A DNA stretch of 64,000 nucleotides from JAHCHG01 sp965214585 (GTDB lineage: Bacteria > Acidobacteriota > Blastocatellia > Pyrinomonadales > Pyrinomonadaceae). This document shows positions 53,451 to 62,309 of this stretch, in pieces (positions within the stretch are counted from its first letter, which is position 1; each line of letters opens with the position of its first letter). The stretch lies in NCBI GenBank assembly GCA_965214585.1, contig OZ243957.1, forward strand, positions 1,674,001 to 1,738,000. Reading direction: 5' to 3'. The notes below the pieces were generated by a model. It was not told the origin of the DNA, searched no databases, and saw only the letters and a program-made list of their open reading frames with translations. The position numbers and the translations under genes were made by a program.

Positions 53451-53582
53451 ATGTCTTATATAGGTTGGCTTATTATATTTTTTCTGATTTTATGTTTTTT
53501 AGTTTTGCTCGTTTACTTTATAGTCGTCAAAGCATTTTACTGGGGCGACAAAAAAGAACCGCCGAAAAAGGATAAAAGGTAA
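53451..53582 (+). CDS. 43-aa single-helix membrane protein
   Basis: ATG follows GAAAGGAACAAAAATA. One long hydrophobic helix (IGWLIIFFLILCFLVLLVYFIVV) and a short Lys-rich tail (WGDKKEPPKKDKR). Typical small membrane protein layout. No named family. The rest of 53583-53836 shows no gene. Confidence 0.6.
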   Translation: MSYIGWLIIFFLILCFLVLLVYFIVVKAFYWGDKKEPPKKDKR

Positions 53583-53836
53583 AAAAGTGTAGATTTTTCG
53601 AGATTCCAATTATTAAGCAGGTCGTAATATGTTTTCAAAGATAATCCGAATGCAGAAACACGCACGCAGTAAGTGTGTTCTTCGCGCCCTTACGAGCGTA
53701 GCGGGCTTCTGCATTATATTTAATTACTTTTACTCATCTGCTTATTTACGTTGATAAATTATGTTGGAAAAAACTATTTACTAAACTGAAAATTGTGGAG
53801 TTAAAAATAATCCTTTTCCCTTTCACCTTTTCCCTT

Positions 53837-54505
53837 CTACCTTTTCTTAGGCTGATGTTTGATGAACGCCGCTTCGGTCAGGTAAACATTTAGTTCGCAA
53901 ATGTCTTTGACGTAATCGCCGATGCGCTCTAAATGTTTGGCGACGAAAAGCAGATGCGCCGCGCTTGTCGTGGCGGACGAATTTTCGATCATTATTTCGA
54001 GCAGTTCGTCGAAAACGCGTTTGTAACATCGGTCTATTTCCTTATCCTGCTTGATTATTCTTCTGGAAGTTTCCGCGTCTTCCGAAGTAAAAGCGTCGAG
54101 GGCGTTTCTCAGCATTTCGGCGGCGTTTTCCGCCATTAACGGCAGATCAATATAATTTTTTAGCTGCGGTTCGTTGTTTATTACAAGCGAGGCTTCGGCG
54201 ATATTTGCGGCGTGATCGGCGATTCGTTCGAGAATCGGCGTGATTTTCGCAACCGATATAACGAAACGCAGATCGTGCGCGGCGGGCTGCTGCAAAGCGA
54301 GAATCTCGATGCTCAGACGGTCAATCTCCAGTTCCATCTGATTTATTATCTTGTCTTCTTCCAGAACCCGACGCGCCAGATCGCTGTCGCGCGTCGTTAA
54401 AGACTGCATCGAGCGCGAAAGTGCCGTTTCGGTCATTCCGCCGAGCAGCAGAATTTTATCGCGCAAGCGGTCAAGTTGTTGGTCTATAATCCTGTTATCC
54501 ATCAT
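53837..54505 (-). CDS. phoU: phosphate signalling complex protein PhoU
   Basis: A 222-aa all-helical protein with two PhoU repeats; segments LGGMTETALSRSMQSLTTRDSDLARRVLEEDKIINQMELEID and AAHDLRFVISVAKITPILERIADHAANIAE and the C-terminal SATTSAAHLLFVAKHLERIGDYVKDICE. It links PstSCAB transport state to the PhoR-type kinase and damps the Pho response. Last gene of the pst operon. Confidence 0.95.
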   Translation of the reverse strand: MMDNRIIDQQLDRLRDKILLLGGMTETALSRSMQSLTTRDSDLARRVLEEDKIINQMELEIDRLSIEILALQQPAAHDLRFVISVAKITPILERIADHAANIAEASLVINNEPQLKNYIDLPLMAENAAEMLRNALDAFTSEDAETSRRIIKQDKEIDRCYKRVFDELLEIMIENSSATTSAAHLLFVAKHLERIGDYVKDICELNVYLTEAAFIKHQPKKR

Positions 54506-54573
54506 ACGATTAGTTCTATTCTATACAATTTCCTTATAAATTTCGAGAAAAAAGCGATGTGCATTAATAAATA

Positions 54574-55332
54574 TCAACCGAATCTGCCCGTAATATAATC
54601 TTCCGTGAGTTTTTCTTCCGGGTTTGTAAACATTTTCTGCGTCGGATTGTATTCAACCAATTTGCCGAGCATAAAAAACGCCGTTCTGTCGGAAACTCGT
54701 CCGGCTTGCTGCATATTGTGCGTAACGATGACGATTGTATATTTCTTTTTCAGTTCGACGACGAGTTCTTCGATCTTCTGCGTTGCAATCGGATCAAGCG
54801 CGGAAGCCGGTTCGTCCATCAAAATAACTTCCGGTTGAACGGCTAACGCGCGGGCGATACACAGACGCTGCTGCTGTCCGCCGGAAAGTCCGAAAGCGGA
54901 AGTGTTCAGACGGTCTTTTACTTCGTCCAAAAGTGCGGCATCGTCCAGAGCTTTGATAACTTGTTCGTGCAGATCGGCTTTATTTTTATACAGTTTATTG
55001 ATTCGGATGCCGTAAGCGACGTTTTCAAAAATTGATTTCGGAAACGGATTCGACTTTTGAAAAACCATTCCGACTTTCCGGCGCAAAGCGACGACATCCG
55101 TTTTCGGCGCGTAAATATCTTTCCCGTCAATAATTACCGTTCCGTCAACTCTCGCAATCGGAATCGTGTCGTTCATCCGGTTCAGCGTTCGCAAAAATGT
55201 TGACTTTCCGCAGCCCGAAGGTCCGATAAACGCGACAACTTCGCGTTCGGGAATCTCCAGCGAAATATCTTCTAAAGCCTGAAAATCGCCGTAGTAAAAA
55301 TCTAAATTTTTGATGCTGATCTTGCTTTCCAT
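54574..55332 (-). CDS. pstB: phosphate ABC transporter ATP-binding protein
   Basis: A 252-aa ATPase. Walker A GPSGCGKST at about residue 35, Q-loop KVGMVFQKSNPFPKSIFENV, signature LSGGQQQRLCIARAL, Walker B VILMDEPASALDP, H-loop IVIVTHNMQQA. The NPFP motif is diagnostic of PstB. It energises phosphate import with PstA and PstC. Confidence 0.97.
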   Translation of the reverse strand: MESKISIKNLDFYYGDFQALEDISLEIPEREVVAFIGPSGCGKSTFLRTLNRMNDTIPIARVDGTVIIDGKDIYAPKTDVVALRRKVGMVFQKSNPFPKSIFENVAYGIRINKLYKNKADLHEQVIKALDDAALLDEVKDRLNTSAFGLSGGQQQRLCIARALAVQPEVILMDEPASALDPIATQKIEELVVELKKKYTIVIVTHNMQQAGRVSDRTAFFMLGKLVEYNPTQKMFTNPEEKLTEDYITGRFG

Positions 55333-55341
55333 AGTGAAATT

Positions 55342-55414
55342 GTTAGCGGTTAGCTGTTAGCTGTTAGCTGTTAATTTTCTCTTTACAGCTAACGGTTAAC
55401 CGCTAACTGCTAAC
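55342..55414. other. inverted repeat between pstA and pstB
   Basis: Left side is GTTAGCGGTTAGCTG repeated GTTAGCT units; right side is CAGCTAACGGTTAACCGC and TAACTGCTAAC. It forms a long stem in the operon transcript and may adjust relative expression or stability. Tandem GTTAGCT units suggest slippage. Confidence 0.6.
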
Positions 55415-55418
55415 TTCC

Positions 55419-56261
55419 TCAAAACTTTTTCCTAGTTAAATATCGAACGATTATATTAATCGCCAAAATAAGCGTAATTAAAATAAGCGTTGCCGCCCAC
55501 GCCATCTGATGTTCAAGTTCATAAGCTCCGGTGGCATATTGATAAATCTGAACGGTTAGCGAAGCCATCGGCTGGTCGAAGAAATAATTGTAAAAACGGC
55601 TGTTTAACGCTGTAAACAAAAGCGGCGCGGTTTCGCCGGAAATTCTGGCAATGGCAAGCATCGCGCCCGTCGCAATGCCGGAAGCAGCGGCGGGCATCAC
55701 GATATTCCAAGTTACGCGCCATTGCGGCGCGCCAAGCGCGAGCGCGCCTTCGCGCATCGAATTCGGCACGAGCCGAATCATTTCTTCCGTCGTGCGGGCG
55801 ACAATCGGAATCATAATAATCGCCAGAGCAAGCGCGCCCGCAAGTCCCGATTGTCTGCCCATCGGCAGCACAATCAATGTATAAATAAAAATGCCGATAA
55901 TGATCGAAGGAACGCCGATCAAAGTATCGGAAATAAAACGAACGGTATTTCCAAACCAATTGTCGCCGAACTCCGCCAGATAAACTCCCGCGCCGACTCC
56001 AATCGGCAAACCGATCACGGTTGCGAGAAGCGTCATTAAAACCGAACCGACAATCGCATTCCCGATTCCGCCGCCTTCGCCGACGGGTTTCGGAGTGTCG
56101 AGCAAAAACTCAAGATTTATCGCGGCAATTCCGCGAACCGCAATATAAAAAAGAATTATCAGCAAAATCGCAATCGTAAAAACCGCACACGCCGCCGTCA
56201 GCGTCGTCATAAAACTGCTGATTAGCTTTCTCCGATTGTGATTTTCCCGACTATTTTCCAT
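55419..56261 (-). CDS. pstA: phosphate ABC transporter permease PstA
   Basis: A 280-aa permease with six helices. The EAA-like coupling loop is NSMREGALALGAPQWRVTWNIVMPAAASGIATG. Also PIGVGAGVYLAEFGDNW. Works with PstC in the inner membrane. Located between pstC and pstB. Confidence 0.95.
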   Translation of the reverse strand: MENSRENHNRRKLISSFMTTLTAACAVFTIAILLIILFYIAVRGIAAINLEFLLDTPKPVGEGGGIGNAIVGSVLMTLLATVIGLPIGVGAGVYLAEFGDNWFGNTVRFISDTLIGVPSIIIGIFIYTLIVLPMGRQSGLAGALALAIIMIPIVARTTEEMIRLVPNSMREGALALGAPQWRVTWNIVMPAAASGIATGAMLAIARISGETAPLLFTALNSRFYNYFFDQPMASLTVQIYQYATGAYELEHQMAWAATLILITLILAINIIVRYLTRKKF

Positions 56262-56310
56262 TCAGCTAAAATTCTTCAATTCCTACCTTTACCCTTTTAC
56301 CTTTTACCTT

Positions 56311-57237
56311 TTACCTTTTCACCGCCGTCTGCCCGCGTGCGACGCTCATAATTAAAACTTTGGCGAAGGCGTTGACGATAAAGGTTACGAGAAATAAAAC
56401 CAAACCCATTTCGATCAGCGCGCTCAGATAAAGTTTGTCCGTTGCTTCGGCAAAATTTGCGGCTAAAACGGAAGCGATAGTGTTTGCCGGTTCAAAAAGC
56501 GATGCCGAAATTTGCGGCGAGTTTCCGATAACCATTGTGATCGCCATCGTTTCGCCGAGTGCGCGTCCCAAACCGAGAACGACTGCGCCGGCGATTCCCG
56601 AAGCCGCGTTGCCGAGAACGATCTGCGTCGTTTCCCATTTTGTCGCGCCCAAAGCAAGCGCGGCTTCACGCTGCGTGTCCGGCACGACTTCCAGAATATC
56701 GCGGATAACCGCCGTGATGATCGGCGTTGTCATTAATGCCAGAATTATTCCGCCCGTAAGCATCCCGATTCCCGTTAAGCGACCTTGAAAAAACGGTATG
56801 AAACCGAAATAAGTTTGCAGAAAAACGCCCAGATAATCGCGGATGAACGGCGCGAGAACGAAAATTCCCCAAAGTCCGTAAACAACCGACGGAATCGCCG
56901 CGAGCAGTTCGACCATAAAGGCGATCGGCGTGGCAATTTTTTTCGGTGCTTGTTCGGTTAAAAATATGGCGACACCCAAAGAGATCGGGACGGAGATCAG
57001 CAGAGCGATAACCGATGAAACAATCGTTCCGTAGATAAACGGCAGCGCACCGTAAATATCCGAAGCCGGCTGCCAATCGCTGCCGATCAAAAATCCGAAT
57101 CCGAATTCTTTGATCGTCGGCAGGGAATTTACCACCATCATATAAATCATTGCCGCCACGATCAATAAAATCGTCGAAGCGGCAATAATTAAGATTGTGC
57201 GAAAAACCTTATCGCCGACTGTGCCTGTCTGAGCCAA
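56311..57237 (-). CDS. pstC: phosphate ABC transporter permease PstC
   Basis: A 308-aa permease. FGFGFLIGSDWQPASDIYGALPFIYGTIVSS is a PstC hallmark; coupling loop QREAALALGATKWETTQIVLGNAASGIAGAVVLG. Six helices plus an N-terminal one. Separated from pstS by a family E repeat. Confidence 0.95.
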   Translation of the reverse strand: MAQTGTVGDKVFRTILIIAASTILLIVAAMIYMMVVNSLPTIKEFGFGFLIGSDWQPASDIYGALPFIYGTIVSSVIALLISVPISLGVAIFLTEQAPKKIATPIAFMVELLAAIPSVVYGLWGIFVLAPFIRDYLGVFLQTYFGFIPFFQGRLTGIGMLTGGIILALMTTPIITAVIRDILEVVPDTQREAALALGATKWETTQIVLGNAASGIAGAVVLGLGRALGETMAITMVIGNSPQISASLFEPANTIASVLAANFAEATDKLYLSALIEMGLVLFLVTFIVNAFAKVLIMSVARGQTAVKR

Positions 57238-57255
57238 ATTTATTCTCCTTCCGAC

Positions 57256-57379
57256 GGAACGCCGTCCATCTTGGCGGCAGCAAACGCTTCGGGCGTTTGA
57301 AAAAAGTTAATTTACTCAATACTTGAATTTTAACTTCAGAGTGAACCCGCGTTATTGCCGCCAAGATGGACGGCGTTCC
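57256..57379. repeat. repeat family E, copy 3, between pstS and pstC
   Basis: GGAACGCCGTCCATCTTGGC ... GCCAAGATGGACGGCGTTCC; starts 18 bases before pstC coding sequence and ends 5 bases from the pstS stop (minus-strand order). A strong hairpin inside an operon. In many ABC operons such stems cut downstream expression relative to the binding protein. Confidence 0.85.
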
Positions 57380-57384
57380 GGTTT

Positions 57385-58497
57385 TTAACTTGCTTCGCGC
57401 AGAGGTTTGCCGTTTGCGGTTATCGAATTGATTTTTGCTTCGGCTTTTTTGACGACTTCTTCCGGCAGCGGCGCGTAATGCAGATCGCTGGTAAACTTTT
57501 CGCCGTCGTGCGTTGCCCACCAAAGAAAATCTACCAACGCTTTGCCTTTGACCGCGTCTTTTTGATCTTTGTAAACCAGAATGTATGTGTAACTCGAAAT
57601 CGGATAAGCATTTGCGCCGTCGGCATTTGTAATCTGCGTTCTCATATCATCGGGCATCTCATTAACCGAACCCGCCGCCGCCGCCGAAACATTTTCAATC
57701 GTCGGTTCGACAAAATTTCCCGCTTTGTTCTTTATCAGAGCCGTCGGCAAGTTGTTCGCTTTGGCAAACGCGATTTCGATGTAGCCGATGGAATTCGGTA
57801 TGTTTTTGACTTGTCCGGTTACGCCGTCGTTTCCCTTCGCGCCCGCGCCGACTCCCTGAACCCAATTCGGCTGTTTTGCCGAGCCGATCTTTTCCTTAAA
57901 TGACGAAACGGTTTTTGAGAGAAAATCCGTAAAAACGGCGGTTGTCCCGCTTGCGTCGGCGCGATAGATCGGAGAAATATCTGTTGCCGGAAGATTTACG
58001 CCCGCATTATCCGCCGCAATTTTCGGATCGTTCCATTTTTTGATGTCGCCCGTATAAATTCCGGCAATCGTTTCCGGCGAAAGTTTCAGCGGCTGATTTA
58101 CGCCTTCCAGATTGTATGTCAAAACCACCGCGCCCAAAACAGTCGGAATATGCAGCAGTTCGCCGGGTGCTTTCTGTAAATCTTCGTCGCTCATCGGATC
58201 GTCGGACGCGCCGAAATCAACCGTATTTTCCTTGATCGCGCGTTGTCCGCCGCCCGAACCGATTGCCTGATAATCAATTTTTATCTTGGGATTGATCTTG
58301 CCGTATTCATTCACCCATTTTTCATAGATCGGTTTCGGAAAACTCGCTCCCGAACCTTGCAGACTGATATTTCCGCCCGCATCCGTCGTTCCGCCGGTGC
58401 TGTTTCCCATCTGTTCGCCGCTGCAAGCGAACGATAAGGCAACCGCGAATATTAAAAATGTGCCGATAAATACGTTTTTTATATTTTTATTAAACAT
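57385..58497 (-). CDS. pstS: phosphate-binding protein PstS
   Basis: A 370-aa lipoprotein; leader ends LSFACSGEQ. Mature protein: LQGSGASFPKPIYEKWVNEY and IDYQAIGSGGGQRAIKENTVDFGASDDPMSD are classical phosphate-binding segments, with RADASGTTAVFTDFLSK later. A Gly/Thr-rich linker follows the lipid Cys. First gene of the operon. Confidence 0.96.
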   Translation of the reverse strand: MFNKNIKNVFIGTFLIFAVALSFACSGEQMGNSTGGTTDAGGNISLQGSGASFPKPIYEKWVNEYGKINPKIKIDYQAIGSGGGQRAIKENTVDFGASDDPMSDEDLQKAPGELLHIPTVLGAVVLTYNLEGVNQPLKLSPETIAGIYTGDIKKWNDPKIAADNAGVNLPATDISPIYRADASGTTAVFTDFLSKTVSSFKEKIGSAKQPNWVQGVGAGAKGNDGVTGQVKNIPNSIGYIEIAFAKANNLPTALIKNKAGNFVEPTIENVSAAAAGSVNEMPDDMRTQITNADGANAYPISSYTYILVYKDQKDAVKGKALVDFLWWATHDGEKFTSDLHYAPLPEEVVKKAEAKINSITANGKPLREAS

Positions 58498-58686
58498 TAA
58501 TTTCTCCTGAAATTTTTACTGACCGAATAGTTTACAAATTTCTTAAATTCTGCCAAACGCAGACGAAACAATACTTTAGAATAACGGCGAAAAACTCGAA
58601 TTTTCTTGAATTATAACTAAAGCAGGTTTCGATTCGGTTAAATTATACTTAAATTTTTTGAGTAGTTAATTTGTCGGCTTGATTAT

Positions 58687-58714
58687 TTAACATTAATTTA
58701 ACATTATTCTAACA
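58687..58714 (+). promoter_or_regulatory. Pho-box-like direct repeats upstream of pstS
   Basis: Three hexamers TTAACA, TTAACA, CTAACA at 58687, 58698 and 58709, spaced exactly 11 bp. PhoB/PhoP boxes are direct repeats with 11-bp period (TTAACA-type in Firmicutes). It lies about 190 bases upstream of pstS, in the gap between pstS and the plus-strand gene at 58829. The rest of 58498-58828 is AT-rich. Confidence 0.6.
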
Positions 58715-58828
58715 TCGCAGTCGTATTATAATTTATTCCTTGCAAGAATTTCGGTTTGATATTTCTTTTGGAAAGAAGTGCGTTTAGCGGCGTAACTTTA
58801 TTAAAATCTTGATGATAGAGAAAAAATT

Positions 58829-59026
58829 ATGAACTTAATTGATGAATTGGGAAACGATATTGCATTGGCATTTTTTGTTGAAAAAAAACATTCGGAAAAA
58901 GTTGATTCCAGAGATGTTTTGGAACTGATCGGCAAGGTTAAAAGGATTTTAGAGCCAATCGCTCTTGAAGAAAGATCGAATGAAGGCGTTTTAGCTCACG
59001 CGCGAACGGCGAATTTTTCACATTAA
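58829..59026 (+). CDS. 65-aa small soluble protein
   Basis: Starts at ATG after AGAGAAAAAATT. A helical, charged protein (LIDELGNDIALAFFVEKKHSEKVDSRDVLELIGKVKRIL). No domain recognised. Divergent from pstS with a shared intergenic region; might respond to phosphate through the same site, which is untested. Confidence 0.55.
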   Translation: MNLIDELGNDIALAFFVEKKHSEKVDSRDVLELIGKVKRILEPIALEERSNEGVLAHARTANFSH

Positions 59027-59040
59027 TTTTAAATTTTATA

Positions 59041-59224
59041 AGAAACTGTTTGGAAAATCAGAAAAAACGTAACGCCGGCATCTTGCCGGCTGTCTTGGTG
59101 GCTTCCAGCCGCCAAACTTATCTGTTTTTCCCGCCAATTCGAGTAAATAACGCGCGAATTGGCGGCTGGAAGCCACCAAGACAGCCGGCTGGAAGCCTGC
59201 GATACTGTTTCCAAACAGTTTCTA
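59041..59224. repeat. repeat family B, copy 4 (inverse orientation)
   Basis: AGAAACTGTTTGGAAA at left and TTTCCAAACAGTTTCT at right. Inner palindrome with TTGCCGGCTGTCTTGG and CCAAGACAGCCGGC. Non-coding. Confidence 0.85.
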
Positions 59225-59275
59225 AGATTTTGAGCGTTTCGGAAGATACATTTCGTCCGCCTTTCTGCTTTTAAA

Positions 59276-59416
59276 TCACCTGCGGCGCACATAATATTTG
59301 TGCTGCCAGAACTTCCACCGCCATTTTATATTTATCGGTTCAGCGGTTTTATAAACGCCGAGCGTTACGCCGATCAGCAATTTCGTGTAATAGAATATAA
59401 ACGGCACTATCTTCAT
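59276..59416 (-). CDS. possible 46-aa basic small protein
   Basis: A frame reading MKIVPFIFYYTKLLIGVTLG ... then a Trp/Lys/Arg-rich tail (KWRWKFWQHKYYVRRR). Composition resembles a small membrane-associated basic protein. No strong ribosome site upstream, so this is uncertain. Confidence 0.35.
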   Translation of the reverse strand: MKIVPFIFYYTKLLIGVTLGVYKTAEPINIKWRWKFWQHKYYVRRR

Positions 59417-59496
59417 AAGCTGATTTTTTCATCTCGTCAAATAAACATCAGAATCTGACGGTTAAAAACTTTATCGTTTAATCTTCCAAAATAATA

Positions 59497-59530
59497 AAAG
59501 GATGCGATCCGAATAGAACACATCCTTTTT
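59497..59530 (+). terminator. hairpin with T-tract
   Basis: AAAGGATG ... CATCCTTTTT, an 8-bp stem followed by T residues. No clear plus-strand gene ends here, so the upstream transcript is unknown. Confidence 0.5.
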
Positions 59531-59559
59531 CCCCCTTGTTCCCCCTTGTTCTGCATAAA

Positions 59560-59806
59560 AGCCACCATTGAAGAATTAGTAAGACGGGTGTTTTACTCAA
59601 GTGTAAAATTAGGTAAGACACTTAATTTACTTCAATGGCTTGATTATTAATTTATCGTTTTCAAAAAAATCCGTCTGTTGCGTTGCCAACGGACACAAAA
59701 AAAATTTGCTTTTATATTTTAATCATTATACTTACTATTTAGAAAGTATTGGTTTAAAAACCCTGTGGCGGGCTTTTCATTTTATAATCAAGCCCGCTTT
59801 TTTTTT
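59560..59806 (+). ncRNA. possible structured non-coding RNA ending in a terminator
   Basis: No convincing gene. AAGCCACCATTGAAG pairs with CTTCAATGGCTT about 70 bases later, and GCGGGCTT (59768) pairs with AAGCCCGC followed by TTTTTTTT, a strong Rho-independent terminator. A hairpin plus terminator with no coding frame suggests a small RNA, but no known family is recognised. Confidence 0.3.
59768..59806 (+). terminator. Rho-independent terminator
   Basis: GCGGGCTT-TTCATTTTATAATC-AAGCCCGC followed by at least eight T residues. It lies immediately before repeat B copy 5. Confidence 0.8.
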
Positions 59807-59807
59807 C

Positions 59808-59994
59808 TTAGAAGCTGTTTGGAAATTGTATCGCAGGCTTCCAGCCGGCTGTCTTGGTGGCTTCCAGCCGCCAAATTTTTCTGTTTTTTCCGAATGTTTG
59901 AATAAATAACGCTCGAATTGGCGGCTGGAAGCCACCAAGACAGCCGCCAAGATGCCGGCGTTACGTTTTTTTTGATTTTCCAAACAGCTTCTAA
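59808..59994. repeat. repeat family B, copy 5
   Basis: TTAGAAGCTGTTTGGAAA ... TTTCCAAACAGCTTCTAA. Its last TAA is also the left target copy of the adjacent family A element, so A inserted into the end of B. Confidence 0.85.
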
Positions 59995-60131
59995 TACCAA
60001 GTTGCGTGAATAAAGGCGGAAACCCGCGTGTCAACAAGGGTGCTGTTTGAAAACTTAAAAGCTGATATTAAAAACAGCACCCTCCATTACTGTCGGGTTT
60101 CCGCCTTTCCTTTTTTTCACGCAACTTGGTA
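59995..60131. repeat. repeat family A, copy 3 (137-bp MITE)
   Basis: Inverted ends TACCAAGTTGCGTGAA / TTCACGCAACTTGGTA, flanked by TAA at 59992-59994 and 60132-60134. Same orientation as copies 1 and 2; abuts repeat B copy 5. Confidence 0.9.
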
Positions 60132-60184
60132 TAAGAATTGATTATCTGACCATAAAAAATTGTTTTTTAAAGGAGGCAGAAATA

Positions 60185-60622
60185 ATGACCTTTCCGATTG
60201 CCCGTATTTTGTATGTCGAAGATGATGACGATTCGCGTTATTTGATGAAAGTAATGCTTCAGCAGGAGAATGAAAATTACAAATTAACATCGGTTTCCAC
60301 CGTTCAAAAGGCTCTGGTTTTGATTGAGAATCTGACGTTCGATCTTTATATTCTCGATTACGCTCTGCCGGACGAAACGGGAACGGAACTGTGCCGGAAA
60401 ATTCGCCGAACCGATCTGCACACGCCGATTATGTTTTATTCGGCAATGGCGCGGGAAATTGATTATCAGATGGCAAAAGCGGCGGGCGCGACGGAATATC
60501 TCGTCAAACCGAATGATCTCGACAGATTAACGGAAACGGTCGGACGGCTTTTGAATATTGAAGAAATGATTACGAAAGAGAAAGTTAAAATGAGAACCGA
60601 AATATATGACGGTATCTTTTAG
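60185..60622 (+). CDS. single-domain response regulator (CheY-like receiver)
   Basis: A 145-aa protein: ILYVEDDDDSRYLMKVML holds the acidic triad, phospho-acceptor Asp in FDLYILDYALPDETGTEL at about 58, switch Ser in MFYSAMA at about 86, Lys in EYLVKPNDLDRL at about 107. No output domain follows. The AAAGGAGGCAGAAATA ribosome site is strong. No histidine kinase is adjacent, so it is an orphan regulator. Confidence 0.92.
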   Translation: MTFPIARILYVEDDDDSRYLMKVMLQQENENYKLTSVSTVQKALVLIENLTFDLYILDYALPDETGTELCRKIRRTDLHTPIMFYSAMAREIDYQMAKAAGATEYLVKPNDLDRLTETVGRLLNIEEMITKEKVKMRTEIYDGIF

Positions 60623-60681
60623 AAAACAGTAAGTAAAGAAGATTTAATAATTGATGCCGACGCAGAATTAGTTCTTTTATG

Positions 60682-60868
60682 AATTGCCGTCTGCTTTAGC
60701 GGACGGATGAGTTTGCTCTAAGCCAATCGGCTTTAGCCAAACTTCAAATAAAAATCAATTATCCTTTGCGCTTTAGCTAAAGCAGTAAGGATTTCAATTA
60801 AATTTATAGTTCGGCTAAAGCCGGTCTTTTGTTTCAACTTGAACCGTCCGCTAAAGCAGACGGCAATT
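60682..60868. repeat. repeat family F, copy 2
   Basis: AATTGCCGTCTGCTTTAGC ... GCTAAAGCAGACGGCAATT with inner CGGCTTTAGCC and GGCTAAAGCCG. Uninterrupted form of the element at 49423. Non-coding. Confidence 0.8.
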
Positions 60869-60961
60869 CATAAGAAAAGAATTATATCGCGTAACGTGAG
60901 TTAATAACATTACCCATCGTAATCAAGGCTTGTGCTAAGTTGACGCAGTAATAAATATTTT

Positions 60962-61200
60962 TCTTGTCGCTGGCGGCGACCAACATAATAGCGCAGGGAG
61001 TAGTAGAGCAAAGCGAAACGAATCCCTGCGTTAATTGAAAAATTCTTATGCTCGCTGAAAGTGAGCGACATTCCCGCATTGATTGTGCGACACTTTCAGC
61101 GTCGGAAAATCTATTTCAAACAAACGTAGGGTTTCGCTCATACTTCGCTCAACCCTACGCTATTATATTTGTCGCTTTCAGCGACGAAGACCAAAATCGC
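60962..61200. repeat. repeat family C-like region, copy 3
   Basis: CTTGTCGCTGGCGGCGACCAACATAATAG ... TTGTCGCTTTCAGCGACGAAG, with inner pieces CGCAGGGA/TCCCTGCG and CGTAGGGTT/AACCCTACG. ATCGCGTAA-GTGAGTTA occurs on both sides (about 60888 and 61197), possibly a remnant of an insertion. Ends approximate. Confidence 0.5.
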
Positions 61201-61213
61201 GTAAGGTGAGTTA

Positions 61214-61350
61214 TACCAAGTTGCGTGAATGAAGGCGGAAACCCGACAGTTATGGAGGGTGCTGTTTTTAATATCAGCTTTTAAGTTTTCAAACAGCACC
61301 CTTGTTGACACGCGGGTTTCCGCCTTTCCTCTTTTTCACGCAACTTGGTA
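61214..61350. repeat. repeat family A, copy 4 (137-bp MITE, inverse)
   Basis: Same ends, flanked by TTA at 61211-61213 and 61351-61353. Inner part is in the opposite orientation to copies 1 to 3. Confidence 0.9.
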
Positions 61351-61555
61351 TTACTAAGTTTTTACGGCAATTCAAGATAAATTTATCTCTTGTGTTCTTC
61401 AGCCAACACATCAACTGATTTTAAATGTGGTAAACTGACTTTTGTTGTTCTTTACAAAAACATAACACGCGACATCGGGTTTAGCATAGACATTGAACTC
61501 CTTGTGCCGTTTGCTTTGTTTACGCACGCGAAACGGAAAATCAAGGAGATAATCA

Positions 61556-62275
61556 ATGCCAAATAACCATTCAGCAACACAGAAATCTGCAACCAAAAAT
61601 TATATTTTAAACTCTCTGCCAAAGGAAGATTACGAGCGTCTTCTGCCCGACCTCGAACAAGTTAATCTTTCTATCGGTGAAATCATTTACCAAGCGGAAG
61701 AGCCGATAAAGCACGTTTATTTTCCGAACAACGCGATGATTTCCGTTATCGCCAATACGTTCAGCGGTCAATCCGCCGAAGTCGGCGTGATCGGTCACGA
61801 AGGAATGGTCGGAATAGACGTTTTGCTGGGCAGCGATTCGACGATGAACGAAAATATTATCCAGCTTGCCGACGGCGCGTTGCGGATGGAAACCGCCGCG
61901 GTCAGACGCGAATTCAAACGAGCCGGTGCGCTGCACGATTCGATTCTTAAATTTACGCGCCTGCTGATGATTCAGATCAGCCAGACGGCACTTTGCAACC
62001 GTCTGCACACGGTTGAGGAAAGATTAGCCCGTTGGCTTTTGTTGTGCCAGGATCGCTCGGCAACCGACGAGTTAAAGCTGACGCAGGAATTTCTTTCCAT
62101 TATGCTCGGCGCAAACCGCGCAACCGTCACATTAGCCGCCATCACATTACAGGACATCGGCTATATCCAATACTCGCGCGGACGCATCGTGATTACAGAC
62201 CGCGAAGGATTGGAAGATTTTTCCTGCGATTGCTACCAAACGGTCAAACAGGAATATGACCGTCTGCAAAACTGA
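61556..62275 (+). CDS. Crp/Fnr-family transcriptional regulator
   Basis: A 239-aa protein. cNMP-binding-type domain (about 20-140: LSIGEIIYQAEEPIKHVYFPNNAMISVIANTFSGQSAEVGVIGHEGMVGID) lacks the RxxA/ERTxS cyclic-nucleotide contacts of Crp. The winged helix (QEFLSIMLGANRATVTLAAITLQDIGYIQYSRGRIVITDREGLE) is C-terminal. The AAGGAG site is just upstream. No Cys cluster as in Fnr. The regulon is unknown. Confidence 0.88.
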   Translation: MPNNHSATQKSATKNYILNSLPKEDYERLLPDLEQVNLSIGEIIYQAEEPIKHVYFPNNAMISVIANTFSGQSAEVGVIGHEGMVGIDVLLGSDSTMNENIIQLADGALRMETAAVRREFKRAGALHDSILKFTRLLMIQISQTALCNRLHTVEERLARWLLLCQDRSATDELKLTQEFLSIMLGANRATVTLAAITLQDIGYIQYSRGRIVITDREGLEDFSCDCYQTVKQEYDRLQN

Positions 62276-62309
62276 ATTTTTCAAAATCCGACGGCGGTTA
62301 AGCGCGATC

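Noticed and set aside
59640..59909. Open frame of 89 codons with hydrophobic start
   Set aside because: It runs through a strong terminator and into repeat B copy 5; no ribosome site.
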